A stretch of DNA of 64,000 bases. It comes from Brevibacterium sp. (GTDB lineage Bacteria; Actinomycetota; Actinomycetes; Actinomycetales; Brevibacteriaceae). Below are positions 7,544 to 16,113 of this stretch, piece after piece. The first letter of the stretch is position 1, and each line of letters starts with the position of its first letter. The translations under genes were made by a program, and so were the position numbers. Under the pieces are notes generated by a model. That model had not been told where the DNA came from, ran no database searches, and saw only the letters and a list, made by a program, of their open reading frames with translations. The stretch covers positions 1-64,000 of the forward strand of contig JAKDSA010000008.1 in NCBI GenBank assembly GCA_030457025.1, read 5' to 3'.

Positions 7544-8223
7544 TCATACTCAGCATCGACACCTCCCAGGCGGCCTCGGTGGCTCTGGTCGACACCGATT
7601 CAAGGACCGTTCTGGCTTCCGAGCAAGCCGATGACCAGGGCCGACACCTCGAGTTCATCGGTCCGGCCCTCGCCCGCGTACTCGCGAACCCGGTCCAGCC
7701 GGACCTCGTTGTCACCGGGATCGGTCCAGGCCCATTCACCGGGCTGAGGGTGGGCATCGCTGCCGGCATCGCGGTTGGTCAGGCACGGGGGATCCCGGTC
7801 AAGGGACTCCTGTCCCAGGCCGCGATCGCCGAGGAACTGCACCGGAGGAATGCCCAGGCGGCAGGCCCGGTGCTCATCGCCGCGGACGCACGACGCAAGG
7901 AAGTCTATTTCAGCGTCTACGAGAGCTCGGACGCTTCACTTCAGGCCGGACCCTTCGTGGCCAAACCGGCCGAGGTCGCCGAGGTTCTGGCCGCTCATGG
8001 CCACACGGCGGTCACTGTTCGCCTCGGCCGCGGGTTCATGCTCTACCCCGACGTCCTCGGGGACTCCAGCTTCCCCTCGATCGTCGACCCGCGTGCCGAA
8101 TACCTCGCCTTCGCCGCCGCGCGAGAGCTCAGGGCCGGCCATGAGCTGGCAGAACCTGTTCCCGAATATCTGCGTGAGCCCGATGCCAAGTCGCCGCCGG
8201 CGCGTGAGAGCAGACTGAAATGA
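7540..8223 (+). CDS. tsaB: tRNA t6A biosynthesis protein TsaB
   Basis: 227 residues starting at GTG 7540, which overlaps the tsaE stop. Typical TsaB features are the N-terminal IILSIDTSQAASVAL, the segment TGIGPGPFTGLRVGIAAGIAVGQARGIPV, and VLIAADARRKEVYFSVYE. TsaB is a catalytically inactive relative of TsaD that forms the TsaB-TsaD-TsaE complex for t6A synthesis. Gene order tsaE-tsaB-rimI is standard. Length fits the family. No ribosome-binding site is needed if translation is coupled. Confidence 0.92.
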   Translation: MIILSIDTSQAASVALVDTDSRTVLASEQADDQGRHLEFIGPALARVLANPVQPDLVVTGIGPGPFTGLRVGIAAGIAVGQARGIPVKGLLSQAAIAEELHRRNAQAAGPVLIAADARRKEVYFSVYESSDASLQAGPFVAKPAEVAEVLAAHGHTAVTVRLGRGFMLYPDVLGDSSFPSIVDPRAEYLAFAAARELRAGHELAEPVPEYLREPDAKSPPARESRLK

Positions 8224-8233
8224 GCGCAGGGAC

Positions 8234-8695
8234 ATGAGCCGGGGACCGGTGCACGAACAGGTGAGCATCAGCGAACTGAGCTGGTGGGATCTCGACGAGA
8301 TCGCGGACCACGACGCAGCCATCTTCGGGCCCACCGCGTGGACGCTGACCTACTACTGGGCCGTTCGGGCGCAGGCTGGTACGGTCATGTTCGCGGCACG
8401 AACGGCCACCTCGGCGCTGGCCGGTTGGATCGTCATGTCAACCGCCGGTGGGGAAGCGGACGTGATGACGATCGCCACCACCGAGGCTGGGCGGGGCAGA
8501 GGCATCGGACGTCGGCTGCTCCAAGCCGGGATCGACTGGGCCCTGAGCCGAGGCGCCGAAGTCGTCCACCTCGAGGTCGATGAGCACAACGATTCGGCGC
8601 TGGGACTTTACCGTTCCTTCGGATTCTCCGAATGGGGCAGGCGCCCCGACTACTACCCGGGTGCCGACGCGATCCTCATGCGCTATCGCCCTTAG
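8234..8695 (+). CDS. rimI: Ribosomal protein S18-alanine N-acetyltransferase RimI
   Basis: 153 residues with one GNAT fold. The acetyl-CoA-binding block is ATTEAGRGRGIGRRLLQAGIDWAL, followed by VVHLEVDEHNDSALGLYRSFGF and the C-terminal RRPDYYPGADAILMRYRP, which is characteristic of RimI. The protein would acetylate the N-terminal alanine of ribosomal protein S18. It lies ten bases after tsaB. In most actinobacteria tsaD follows directly, but here four unrelated genes intervene before tsaD. ATG 8234 is the best start; a GTG seven codons in is possible. Confidence 0.9.
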   Translation: MSRGPVHEQVSISELSWWDLDEIADHDAAIFGPTAWTLTYYWAVRAQAGTVMFAARTATSALAGWIVMSTAGGEADVMTIATTEAGRGRGIGRRLLQAGIDWALSRGAEVVHLEVDEHNDSALGLYRSFGFSEWGRRPDYYPGADAILMRYRP

Positions 8696-8738
8696 GAGGC
8701 CGTGCCGTCGGTCGGATACGGGCTGCACGGCGTACTGG

Positions 8739-9374
8739 TTAGGCTCTGGCCTCGGTCGCCAGCCGCACGCCGAGTGCGATCATCACAGCCGCACTCGTGC
8801 GATCGAGCCAGATCTTGACCCGTTCACGGGTGAGAATGCCACGGGCCCGCGTGGCGAGAAGAACGATGGCCGCGTGCCAGACGGTGCCGATGGTCAGAGC
8901 GATGGCAACGAGCAGCACGCCCCACCCGGCGGCCGAGGGAACGGTGGGGAGGAACTGAGGCAGGATGCTGATGTAGAAGACGCCGACCTTGGGGTTGAGG
9001 AGATTGCTCGTCATCCCGCTGCGGACCGCGCTGCCGGGGCTCTGGACGGGCATTGCCTCGGCCTCGGCGGCCGTCGGCCGATTGCGGGGCAGAGACTTCC
9101 AGATCGCCGTGCAGCCCAACCAGACCAGATAGCAGGCTCCCGCGATCCGAACGACGTCGTAGGCGATGGTGGAAGCGGCCAGGAGAGCGGTGAGGCCGAT
9201 GAGGCTGGCAATGGCCCAGACGGCGTGGCCCATCTCGACTCCGACGACTGCGTCGAAGCCCGAACGCCTGCCGTGAAGCAGTGTTGAACGCAGCACGATC
9301 ATCAGATCGATCCCGGGCGTGGCCGCGCCGATCACAGCCACAAGGGCTCATGCCAACAGCTGGTGTGAATCCAT
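8739..9374 (-). pseudogene. LysE/RhtB-family amino acid exporter with an early in-frame stop
   Basis: The natural frame appears to start at ATG 9374 behind a GAGAG site and reads MDSHQLLA, then TGA at 9348-9350, then ALVAVIGAATPGIDLMIVLRS. With the stop read through, the protein would be 211 codons long, which is the usual size, and the first membrane helix would be complete. LysE-family features are clear: the TPG motif in helix 1, hydrophobic segments at about 40-65, 70-90, 115-135, 145-170 and 190-205, and SNLLNPKVGVFYISILPQFLP. As it stands only a GTG at 9341 inside helix 1 could restart, giving 200 residues with a truncated first helix. Either the gene is inactivated or it is expressed poorly from the internal start. 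Family certain, pseudogene status inferred. Confidence 0.65.
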
Positions 9375-9421
9375 GTCAGTCTCTCGAACTGTTCGTCATC
9401 GAATGAGGTGCATCGGTTCAG

Positions 9422-9485
9422 CGTACTCTCTCACTCGGTCTCGCGCTTGCTTAGCCGGTTTCGTACTCTCTCAGTCGGTCTCGTC
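9422..9485. repeat. Direct repeat of about 21 bp, period 43
   Basis: GTACTCTCTCACTCGGTCTC at about 9422 recurs with one change (CACTC to CAGTC) at about 9465. It sits between the LysE-type gene and the 3' end of the heme oxygenase gene. No hairpin or known site was recognised. Confidence 0.6.
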
Positions 9486-9506
9486 TGGTGGTGCTGCCGG
9501 ACCCTG

Positions 9507-10250
9507 TCAGATGTTTGCGGTTGTGGCGGCATCGGTCGTGGCGGTTGTTGCGCCGGCGGTCGTGGCGGCAGCTGCGTCGGCGGGAGCCTCAGCCCCAGAA
9601 CTGAGTTCGGCAAGGAGTCGGCCGTTGAGGGCGAACGCGGTCAGCGTCTCGTCGATGACGAGCTGTTCATCACCACCGTTGGCCCCGATCTCATCGAGAC
9701 GGCTGCGGTAGGCGTCCTTGTACGGTTTCGTCTTGCCCACCTTCGTGAAGTCCCACATGGTCAGCGCGTCTGCGGGCACAGAATAGTGGCGTCCCATGAG
9801 AGCGCCGATGGCCTGACCGCCGGAGAGGTCGCCGAGGTAGCGGGTGTAGTGGTGGGCGATGAGCTGCTCCGGTCTCGTGAGCCGGTTGAGATGGTCGGCG
9901 TAGGTCTCAGCACTGGCCGTCACCGTCGATCCGGAGTCCCCGAGAGCCTGTGGTGCAGCGTTTGGGCGTTGGCGTGCAGCGCTGGCCCCCAACTTTTCCA
10001 GGTCGCTGTGGATGCGGTTGGTTCGGAACAGGGCCGAATTGTGGAACGGAGCGACGAGCGGACTGTCGGCGAATTCCCGAGTCTTCGACTCAAGGGCAGC
10101 ATAGATGAGAGCGTACTGCGTGAGCAGGAGCGAATAGGCGCGCACGTCGAGTCGGCCCTCCATCAGATCGACCATGAAACTGGTGTGCTCAACCTCGTCG
10201 TGGATTGTGGCTGTGCTGGCCTTGAGTTGAGCTGAGAATGGTTCAGCCAT
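9507..10250 (-). CDS. hmuO: Heme oxygenase
   Basis: 247 residues. The proximal heme ligand lies in STATIHDEVEHTSFM near residue 16. The distal helix glycine block is HHYTRYLGDLSGGQAIGALM, and FYDFTKVG-like sequence (MWDFTKVGKTKPYKDAYRSRLDEIG) follows. These match bacterial biliverdin-producing heme oxygenases such as HmuO, which open heme to release iron in the cytosol. After residue 215 the protein has an Ala/Thr-rich low-complexity tail of about 30 residues that is not part of the enzyme fold. ATG 10250 is preceded by GAGGAAG. A DtxR-type box and a fitting promoter lie upstream, indicating induction on iron limitation. Confidence 0.92.
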   Translation of the reverse strand: MAEPFSAQLKASTATIHDEVEHTSFMVDLMEGRLDVRAYSLLLTQYALIYAALESKTREFADSPLVAPFHNSALFRTNRIHSDLEKLGASAARQRPNAAPQALGDSGSTVTASAETYADHLNRLTRPEQLIAHHYTRYLGDLSGGQAIGALMGRHYSVPADALTMWDFTKVGKTKPYKDAYRSRLDEIGANGGDEQLVIDETLTAFALNGRLLAELSSGAEAPADAAAATTAGATTATTDAATTANI

Positions 10251-10322
10251 GATGCTTCCTCATTGAGAGATCGGTGATCCGGAAGTGTCTCGATCGTCCG
10301 GGCAACTACAGTACTTGTTTTC

Positions 10323-10351
10323 ATCTTAGCCTAGCCTGCCCTTACCGGTAA
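10323..10351 (-). promoter_or_regulatory. Promoter of the heme oxygenase gene
   Basis: On the minus strand TTACCG (10351-10346) and TAAGAT (10328-10323) are separated by exactly 17 bases, a good vegetative promoter. The DtxR-like box occupies the spacer and the first -10 bases, so bound repressor would block polymerase. Confidence 0.55.
10326..10344. promoter_or_regulatory. DtxR/IdeR-type iron box
   Basis: The 19-bp sequence TAAGGGCAGGCTAGGCTAA on the minus strand matches the DtxR consensus TTAGGTTAGSCTAACCTAA at 14 of 19 positions, with both outer and central bases conserved. It lies about 75 bp upstream of the heme oxygenase start and about 50 bp upstream of the divergent aldo/keto reductase gene. 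Confidence 0.6.
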
Positions 10352-10392
10352 CCCTGCCCTCTGTGACCATTGCCAAAGGGTAGGCTGGAGGC

Positions 10393-11340
10393 ATGGAAAG
10401 AGTGCAATTGGCCGACACGAATCTGATGGTCCACCCGCTGCATCTGGGAGGAAATCCCTTCGGCTGGGGTGCAGACAGGGATCAGAGCTTCGCGGTCCTC
10501 GACGCCTACGCCGAGGCGGGTGGAAACTTCATCGACACAGCGGATGCCTATTCCGCGTGGGTCGACGGCAACTCCGGTGGCGAGTCGGAGACCATCATCG
10601 GCGAATGGATGGCCTCACGCGGCAATCGCGATGACATGGTCATCGCCACCAAGGTCGGAGCCCATCCGAAGCGCAGAGGCCTCGACCCGGCCAATATCCG
10701 CAAATGCATCGACGCCTCCCTGCGCCGTCTCGGAACGGACCACGTCGATGTCTACTACGCACACTCCGACGATGAGAGCATCGATCAGGTGGCAGTGGCA
10801 GAGACCTTCGACGCTCTGGTGCGCTCCGGGAAGGTCAGCTACCTCGGCGCTTCGAACTTCACCGTGGACCGTCTGCAGTCGGCGATGAAGATCAGCGCAC
10901 AGTATTCCCTGGCCTGCTACCGCGTCGTCCAGGACCGCTACAACCTCGTCTCCCGAGGTGCCGTCGACGCCCAGAAGCAGGAATATCTGCGGGCCCAAGG
11001 CATCGCCGAACTGCCCTTCCACTCCCTGGCCTCGGGCTTCCTCACCGGAAAGCACACCGGAGGAGACGCCACGGGAAGCGTGCGCGGTGAACGCGTGGCC
11101 GACTTCCTCGAGAACCAGGAGGCGCTGCGTGCCCTCGAGATCCTCGACGATGTGGCCTCGGCTCACAACGCCAGCATGACCGCGACCACTCTGGCTTGGC
11201 AGCTGTCACACGATTTCATTCCCTCCACCATCGCCTCGGCGCGGGTGCCCGAGCAGTTGACCCAACTGCTTGCCGGAACCGAACTGAAGCTGGCCGATGA
11301 CGAGATCACGGCCCTCAACGAAGCGTGGGTGGAAGCATGA
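10393..11340 (+). CDS. Aldo/keto reductase
   Basis: 315 residues of the AKR superfamily. The NADPH-dependent TIM-barrel signatures are visible: NFIDTADAYSAWVDGNSGGESETIIGEWM with the catalytic Asp-Tyr pair, VIATKVGAHPKRRGLDP with the catalytic lysine, VDVYYAHSDDE with the active-site histidine, and SYLGASNF. The substrate cannot be inferred; closest resemblance is to general stress-type aldo/keto reductases. ATG 10393 is preceded by GGAGG, and a TAGGCT six bases upstream of the start could also be a leaderless -10. The stop overlaps the start of the SRPBCC gene. Confidence 0.9.
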   Translation: MERVQLADTNLMVHPLHLGGNPFGWGADRDQSFAVLDAYAEAGGNFIDTADAYSAWVDGNSGGESETIIGEWMASRGNRDDMVIATKVGAHPKRRGLDPANIRKCIDASLRRLGTDHVDVYYAHSDDESIDQVAVAETFDALVRSGKVSYLGASNFTVDRLQSAMKISAQYSLACYRVVQDRYNLVSRGAVDAQKQEYLRAQGIAELPFHSLASGFLTGKHTGGDATGSVRGERVADFLENQEALRALEILDDVASAHNASMTATTLAWQLSHDFIPSTIASARVPEQLTQLLAGTELKLADDEITALNEAWVEA

Positions 11341-11960
11341 CGACGACCAGTCCACGCCTCGTCAACTGGGAGAACGGGACCGATCTGGTCATCGAACTGC
11401 CCTTGGCAGCCGACGTCGCGAGCGTCTGGGCCAAGCTCGTCGATAGTGAGACCGCCGGCTCCTGGTTCGCGTCGTTCGCAGTCGACGACACTGCTGCCGA
11501 AACTGACAGTGTTGAGACGAGCAGTGTCGATTCGGACAGCTATGAGGCGACTGACTCGGACGCCGAAGAGGCGAGCGGCGACGGCGGGAATACCAACCCG
11601 GCGATCACCTTCGACCTCGGCGAGACCCAATTGCACGGTGAGATCCTCAGCTGCGAGGCCGAGGACCACGTCCTCGTCGAACTCGAGGACTTCGGCGTGC
11701 TGGGGATGCAGCTGCTCGGCCTCGAACTCACGGATGGGGACGCGACCCTTCTGGTATTCACCCAATCCGCCCCCGACGTTGAGAGCGCACGTCTGAAAGC
11801 CGCGGACTTCGGGCCGATGTGGGACACCCACCTGCGCCTGTTCGCTCGAGTCCTCGGACTGGACGTCGTCGAGGCAGGCGAGTCGGAGCTGCTCGCCCTC
11901 TATGCGGACCTCGAACTTGAGGACAGTCAGGACGCCGAGAGCGAGGCGAACGAGGCATGA
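11337..11960 (+). CDS. SRPBCC (START-like) domain protein
   Basis: 207 residues. The N-terminus [35 protein letters not shown] and the central [22 protein letters not shown] fit the AHSA1/SRPBCC fold, where a helix-grip cavity binds a hydrophobic ligand; the precise role is unknown. A Ser/Asp/Glu-rich stretch (about residues 43-80) interrupts the domain and looks disordered. The ATG overlaps the aldo/keto reductase stop as ATGA, and the stop overlaps tsaD in the same way, so it is translated within one operon. Function is not assigned. Confidence 0.75.
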   Translation: MTTTSPRLVNWENGTDLVIELPLAADVASVWAKLVDSETAGSWFASFAVDDTAAETDSVETSSVDSDSYEATDSDAEEASGDGGNTNPAITFDLGETQLHGEILSCEAEDHVLVELEDFGVLGMQLLGLELTDGDATLLVFTQSAPDVESARLKAADFGPMWDTHLRLFARVLGLDVVEAGESELLALYADLELEDSQDAESEANEA

Positions 11961-13036
11961 GCGAACCCCTGGTGCTGGGCATCGAATCCTCGTGCGACGA
12001 GACCGGAGTCGGAATCGTCCGGGGTCGAACGCTTCTGACCAACACAGTCTCCTCCTCGATGGACGAACACGTTCGCTTCGGCGGCGTGGTCCCCGAGGTG
12101 GCCTCACGGGCACACGTGCAGGCGATCGGACCGGCCATCGCCTCGGCCTGCGATCAGGCAGACATCGCCTTGAGCGACCTTGACGCGATCGCTGTCACTG
12201 CAGGTCCCGGGCTCAGCGGTGCATTGATGGTCGGAGTCGGAGCCGCCAAAGGCCTCGCGGCGGCACTCAACCTGCCGCTCTACGGGGTCAACCACCTCGC
12301 CGCGCATGTGGCTGTGGACCTCATCGCTGACGACACCGACGGACTGACCACACCGACCATCGCGCTCCTCGTATCCGGCGGGCACACGGAGATCCTGCGC
12401 ATCGGAGACGTCGTCGACGACATCGAACTCATCGGCGCCACGATCGACGATGCCGCCGGCGAAGCCTTCGACAAGACCGCACGGCTGCTGGGGCTCAACT
12501 ACCCCGGCGGCCCCAACATCTCCAAAGCCGCCCTCGGGCAGCTCGACGGCAGCGGGGTTCCCGGCGATCGCAGCGCGGTGAAGTTCCCGCGCGGCTTGGC
12601 GAAGAAACAGGACCTGCGCGACCCAGAACGCCGCTACAATTTCTCGTTCTCCGGACTCAAGACCGCGGCGCTGCGTGAAGTCACGAAGGCCGAAACCCTG
12701 GGCACCGACCTGCGTGTGGCCGACATCGCCGCCGGATTCGAAGACGCCGTCGTCGACGTTCTCGTGACGAAGACGCTGCTGGCCGCTGCCGACACCGGAA
12801 TCAACCACGTCGTACTCGGTGGGGGAGTCGCCGCGAACTCTCACTTGCGTGAGGTGCTTGGAGCCCGATGCGCCGAGGCGGGGGTGAGGCTGCGCGTGCC
12901 GCCGCTGGGCCTGTGCACGGACAACGGGGCTATGGTCGCAGCCCTCGGATCCGAACTCGTGCGCCGCGGGATCGGACCGAGCGACCTGTCATTCGCAGCA
13001 GTCTCTTCATTGGATGTCGATCATGTCCTCGTCTGA
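11957..13036 (+). CDS. tsaD: tRNA N6-adenosine threonylcarbamoyltransferase TsaD
   Basis: 359 residues. The N-terminal signature [16 protein letters not shown], the iron-binding [10 protein letters not shown] (HxxxH), [47 protein letters not shown] and [16 protein letters not shown] are all intact. TsaD transfers the threonylcarbamoyl group to A37 of tRNA and is essential in most bacteria. Translation is coupled to the SRPBCC gene by an ATGA overlap. Its partners tsaE and tsaB are 4-5 kb upstream, separated by unrelated genes, which is not the common layout. Confidence 0.95.
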   Translation: MSEPLVLGIESSCDETGVGIVRGRTLLTNTVSSSMDEHVRFGGVVPEVASRAHVQAIGPAIASACDQADIALSDLDAIAVTAGPGLSGALMVGVGAAKGLAAALNLPLYGVNHLAAHVAVDLIADDTDGLTTPTIALLVSGGHTEILRIGDVVDDIELIGATIDDAAGEAFDKTARLLGLNYPGGPNISKAALGQLDGSGVPGDRSAVKFPRGLAKKQDLRDPERRYNFSFSGLKTAALREVTKAETLGTDLRVADIAAGFEDAVVDVLVTKTLLAAADTGINHVVLGGGVAANSHLREVLGARCAEAGVRLRVPPLGLCTDNGAMVAALGSELVRRGIGPSDLSFAAVSSLDVDHVLV

Positions 13037-13610
13037 CCCGAACGCCGGCGACCAGAACGCCTACACACACGACACGAGCGGTGCCTCACGCGATGAGACC
13101 GCCTACGGTCCGAACTCGAAGGATCTGCCCGACTTCCTGCCGACTCGGCGATCAGGCGACGGATGGACTCTCGGTTCGGACGGGCAGAAGCATTGGGGAC
13201 TCAACGGTGCCGCAGGGCTGATGCTGCTCGATCCCGAGCAGGGGATCCTCATGCAGCACCGCGCCCTGTGGTCGGTCGAAGGAGGAACCTGGGGCTTCCC
13301 CGGTGGTGCCCGTGACCTGGGTGAATCCGCCATCGACGCGGCCGTTCGCGAGTCCTTTGAGGAAGCAGGCGTTCCCGACCTAGAGGCCGAGGGCATCGAA
13401 ATCCTTGAGACCTACGTCCTCGACCTCGGCGATTGGTCGTACACGACGGTCATCGCTCGGACCCTGCGTCATTTCGAACCGGTCATCAACGACCCCGAGA
13501 GCATCGAGCTCGCGTGGGTGCCGATCGACCGGCTCACCGATTACTCGCTGCACTCCGGGGTCGCCGCGTCGCTTCCGGCGCTGTTGGAGCTCCTCCGCCC
13601 GCATCTCTGA
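13014..13610 (+). CDS. NUDIX hydrolase
   Basis: 198 residues with a complete Nudix box: [24 protein letters not shown] fits Gx5Ex7REUxEExGU. The surrounding fold blocks [38 protein letters not shown] and [22 protein letters not shown] are typical of MutT-like phosphohydrolases acting on nucleoside diphosphate derivatives. Substrate is unknown. The first 40 residues are polar and probably disordered. The start overlaps tsaD; ATG 13023 is an equally possible start, three codons inside. It is likely the last gene of the tsaD operon. Confidence 0.88.
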   Translation: MSIMSSSDPNAGDQNAYTHDTSGASRDETAYGPNSKDLPDFLPTRRSGDGWTLGSDGQKHWGLNGAAGLMLLDPEQGILMQHRALWSVEGGTWGFPGGARDLGESAIDAAVRESFEEAGVPDLEAEGIEILETYVLDLGDWSYTTVIARTLRHFEPVINDPESIELAWVPIDRLTDYSLHSGVAASLPALLELLRPHL

Positions 13611-13612
13611 TC

Positions 13613-13807
13613 ACAGGGCTGGAGGGCTGGAGGCTGGAGGCAACAGGGCTGGAGGGCTGGAGGCACAAGATGCCCAGGCCGCTCGGGGCGGGCGTCGTCG
13701 AAACACCGGTGCCCTGCCAAGACAACTGTGCGCACACGTATGTCTCGGCACAGCGCCGGTGTCTCGGCGCGGGAGTGTTGGCTAGCGCCGGTGTCTCGGC
13801 GCGGGAG
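13613..13807. repeat. Intergenic block of short direct repeats
   Basis: Two repeat sets fill the gap after the NUDIX gene. One is built on GGGCTGGAGGGCTGGAGGC (13613-13665, two main copies with shorter internal iterations). The other is an identical 24-bp sequence at 13752-13775 and 13784-13807, core GCGCCGGTGTCTCGGCGC. The second set contains short self-complementary arms and could form hairpins between the convergent genes. Confidence 0.6.
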
Positions 13808-13817
13808 GAGAGTCGCC

Positions 13818-14945
13818 TCAGGTGTATGAGGTGCGAAGGTCGCTGATCAGCGAACGAGTCACCTCGGTCAGCGATTCGGTTTCCCTGTACACCTTCTGCA
13901 GCCTCTGATAGGGCACACCACGGTCAATGATCGAGGCGATGGACTTCAGCTCGTCGACGCAGCCCAGACGTTCGGCCACCGGGGTCAGGTGGGTGATCTC
14001 ATCGGCCAAACATTCGGTGACGAGGCGTTCATCAGCCTCGGCGTTTTCGATGATGATGGCGTCCATGCCGTAGCGAGCTGCACGCCACTTGTTCTCGTCG
14101 TGGAACCAGTCGGGCATCGTCGGCAGTGACTCACCGGCGTCGAGGCGGGCGGAGAAGTCGTCGACGAGGCACTGGATGAAGGCCGTGATCGCGGTGATCT
14201 CCTCAAGCGTGGGCAGACCGTCGCAGACTCTGACCTCGACGGTTCCCCAGTTCGGGGCGGGCCGGATGTCCCAGCGGATCTCATTGATGTTGTCGATGAT
14301 GCCGGTGGTGAGCATGTCGTCGACGTACTTCTCGTAGTCCGGCCATTGCTCGAATTGGAACGGCAGTCCTGCCGTCGGCAGCTGTTGGAACATCATCGCC
14401 CGGTTCGAGGCATAACCGGTGTCGGTTCCGCCCCAGAACGGTGATGATGCGCTCAGGGCCTGCAGGTGGGGGACGTAGGCGAGGAGTGCGTTGACGATCG
14501 GCAGCACCTTGTCGCGGGAGTCGATGCCGACGTGGACGTGCACACCGAAGATGAGCATGTTCCGTCCCCACCACTGGGTGCGATCGACGAGCTCGAGGTA
14601 GCGGTCCTTGGCCCGGACTTCCTGCGACTGCCACTGTGCGAACGGGTGCGTTCCGGCCGACATGAGTTCGATTCCGCGTCCCTCGGTCAGCGTGCGCAGG
14701 GCAGCCATGGACGAAGCCAGGTCTTCGACGATTCCGGACACCTGTTCGTGGATACCGGTGACGAGCTCGATCGTGTTCGTGAGCATCTCGCCCACGATCT
14801 GCTTCTCGAATTCGGGTGCACACTGCGCGACATCGGCAAGCAGAACCTCGGCGGCGGGAGTCAGATCCAGGCTCTCCCCGTCCAACAATGCCAGTTCCCA
14901 TTCGACTCCGAGCGTGGAGCGGGGTGAGCGTGCGAAATCGACCAT
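13818..14945 (-). CDS. Carboxylate-amine ligase, YbdK family (glutamate-cysteine ligase type 2)
   Basis: 375 residues. The N-terminus STLGVEWELALLDGESLDLTPAAEVLLAD, the block GEMLTNTIELVTGIHEQV, LMSAGTHPFAQWQSQ, and the signature IFGVHVHVGIDSRDKVLPIVNALLAYVPHLQALSASSPFWGGTDTGYASNRAMMFQQLPTAGLPF are all characteristic of YbdK. Members have weak glutamate-cysteine ligase activity; actinobacteria mostly use mycothiol, so the natural amine substrate may differ. ATG 14945 was preferred over an upstream start at 15005 because MVDFARSPRSTLGVEWE is the usual N-terminus. It stands apart from its neighbours and is probably monocistronic. Confidence 0.88.
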   Translation of the reverse strand: MVDFARSPRSTLGVEWELALLDGESLDLTPAAEVLLADVAQCAPEFEKQIVGEMLTNTIELVTGIHEQVSGIVEDLASSMAALRTLTEGRGIELMSAGTHPFAQWQSQEVRAKDRYLELVDRTQWWGRNMLIFGVHVHVGIDSRDKVLPIVNALLAYVPHLQALSASSPFWGGTDTGYASNRAMMFQQLPTAGLPFQFEQWPDYEKYVDDMLTTGIIDNINEIRWDIRPAPNWGTVEVRVCDGLPTLEEITAITAFIQCLVDDFSARLDAGESLPTMPDWFHDENKWRAARYGMDAIIIENAEADERLVTECLADEITHLTPVAERLGCVDELKSIASIIDRGVPYQRLQKVYRETESLTEVTRSLISDLRTSYT

Positions 14946-15007
14946 GGTTCGATCATAGTGTTCCGCACTCGATTTTCTGGCTTCCGCCCGCTTAACGGGC
15001 GTCACAT

Positions 15008-16105
15008 TCAGGCCGCATGCTCGGCCTCGTCGGGCAGCCGTGCACCGGAGTGCGAATCGAAGAGATGGAGGCGTGAGAGCTCTGGGACGGCTCTGATCAT
15101 GTCTCCTCTGGCCACGCGCGTTCGCCCGTTGACTCTGGCCACGATCGGGATGTCCTCCGCAGATGCCGTCGCCCGACCGTGCACGTAGGCATCGGCACCG
15201 AGCTCCTCGACCAGGTCGACCGTGACTTCCAGGCCGCCGGTCGTCTCGACTCGGAAGTCCTCGGGGCGGATCCCTGCCGTCACCCGAGCATCCGTGAGCG
15301 CTGCGCGCTGGGCGTCACTGAGCCGGAACTCGGACTCACCGATCCGCAGCGCTCCATCCTGGAGAGGCAGGTCGATGAGGTTCATGGCAGGCGAGCCCAT
15401 GAAGCCCGCGACGAAGAGATTGGTGGGACGGTCGTAGAGGGCTCGCGGAGTATCCACCTGCTGCAGCCGTCCGTCGGCGAGCACTGCGACGCGATCGCCC
15501 ATCGTCATCGCCTCGACCTGGTCGTGGGTGACGTAGACAGTGGTGACGCCGAGGCGGCGTGTGAGGGAGGCGATCTGTGCACGTGTCTGCACTCGCAGCT
15601 TGGCATCGAGGTTGGACAGTGGTTCGTCCATGAGGAAGACCTGAGGAGAGCGTACGATGGCCCGACCCATGGCCACACGTTGCCGTTGTCCGCCGGAGAG
15701 AGCCTTCGGCTTCCGGTCGAGATAGGGCTCGAGGTCGAGCAGCTGGGCGGCCTCACGCACCCGTTGCCTGCGTTCGGTCTTGGACACTCCGGCGATCTTG
15801 AGCGCGAAGGCCATGTTCTCACCGACGCTCATATGAGGGTAGAGCGCATAGTTCTGGAACACCATTGCGATGTCCCTCTCGCGGGGCGAGACGCCGGTGA
15901 CATCGTCCGGACCGATTCTGATGTATCCGCCGTCGACGGGTTCGAGGCCGGCGAGCATCCGCAGAGTCGTGGATTTCCCGCAGCCGGAGGGACCGACGAG
16001 GACGAGGAACTCGCCATCGGCGATGTCGAGGCTGATCTCGTTGACTGACGGGGTGAGCGCCTCTGGGTACTGGCGCGTTGCCTTGTCGAAAGTGACTGTT
16101 GCCAT
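15008..16105 (-). CDS. Sugar ABC transporter ATP-binding protein (MsmK/UgpC type)
   Basis: 365 residues. The nucleotide-binding domain contains Walker A GPSGCGKSTTLRMLAGLE, Q-loop FQNYALYPHMSVGENMAFAL, signature LSGGQRQRVAMGRAIVR, Walker B VFLMDEPLSNLD and switch VTHDQVEAMTMGDRV. The C-terminal 120 residues form the regulatory OB-fold domain of carbohydrate ABC ATPases (GIRPEDFRV). It should power the permeases encoded at 20.3-22.2 kb, although it is transcribed in the other direction after xylulokinase. ATG 16105 lies eight bases from the xylB stop. Such ATPases often serve several importers. Confidence 0.9.
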   Translation of the reverse strand: MATVTFDKATRQYPEALTPSVNEISLDIADGEFLVLVGPSGCGKSTTLRMLAGLEPVDGGYIRIGPDDVTGVSPRERDIAMVFQNYALYPHMSVGENMAFALKIAGVSKTERRQRVREAAQLLDLEPYLDRKPKALSGGQRQRVAMGRAIVRSPQVFLMDEPLSNLDAKLRVQTRAQIASLTRRLGVTTVYVTHDQVEAMTMGDRVAVLADGRLQQVDTPRALYDRPTNLFVAGFMGSPAMNLIDLPLQDGALRIGESEFRLSDAQRAALTDARVTAGIRPEDFRVETTGGLEVTVDLVEELGADAYVHGRATASAEDIPIVARVNGRTRVARGDMIRAVPELSRLHLFDSHSGARLPDEAEHAA

Positions 16106-16113
16106 GGTGAATC

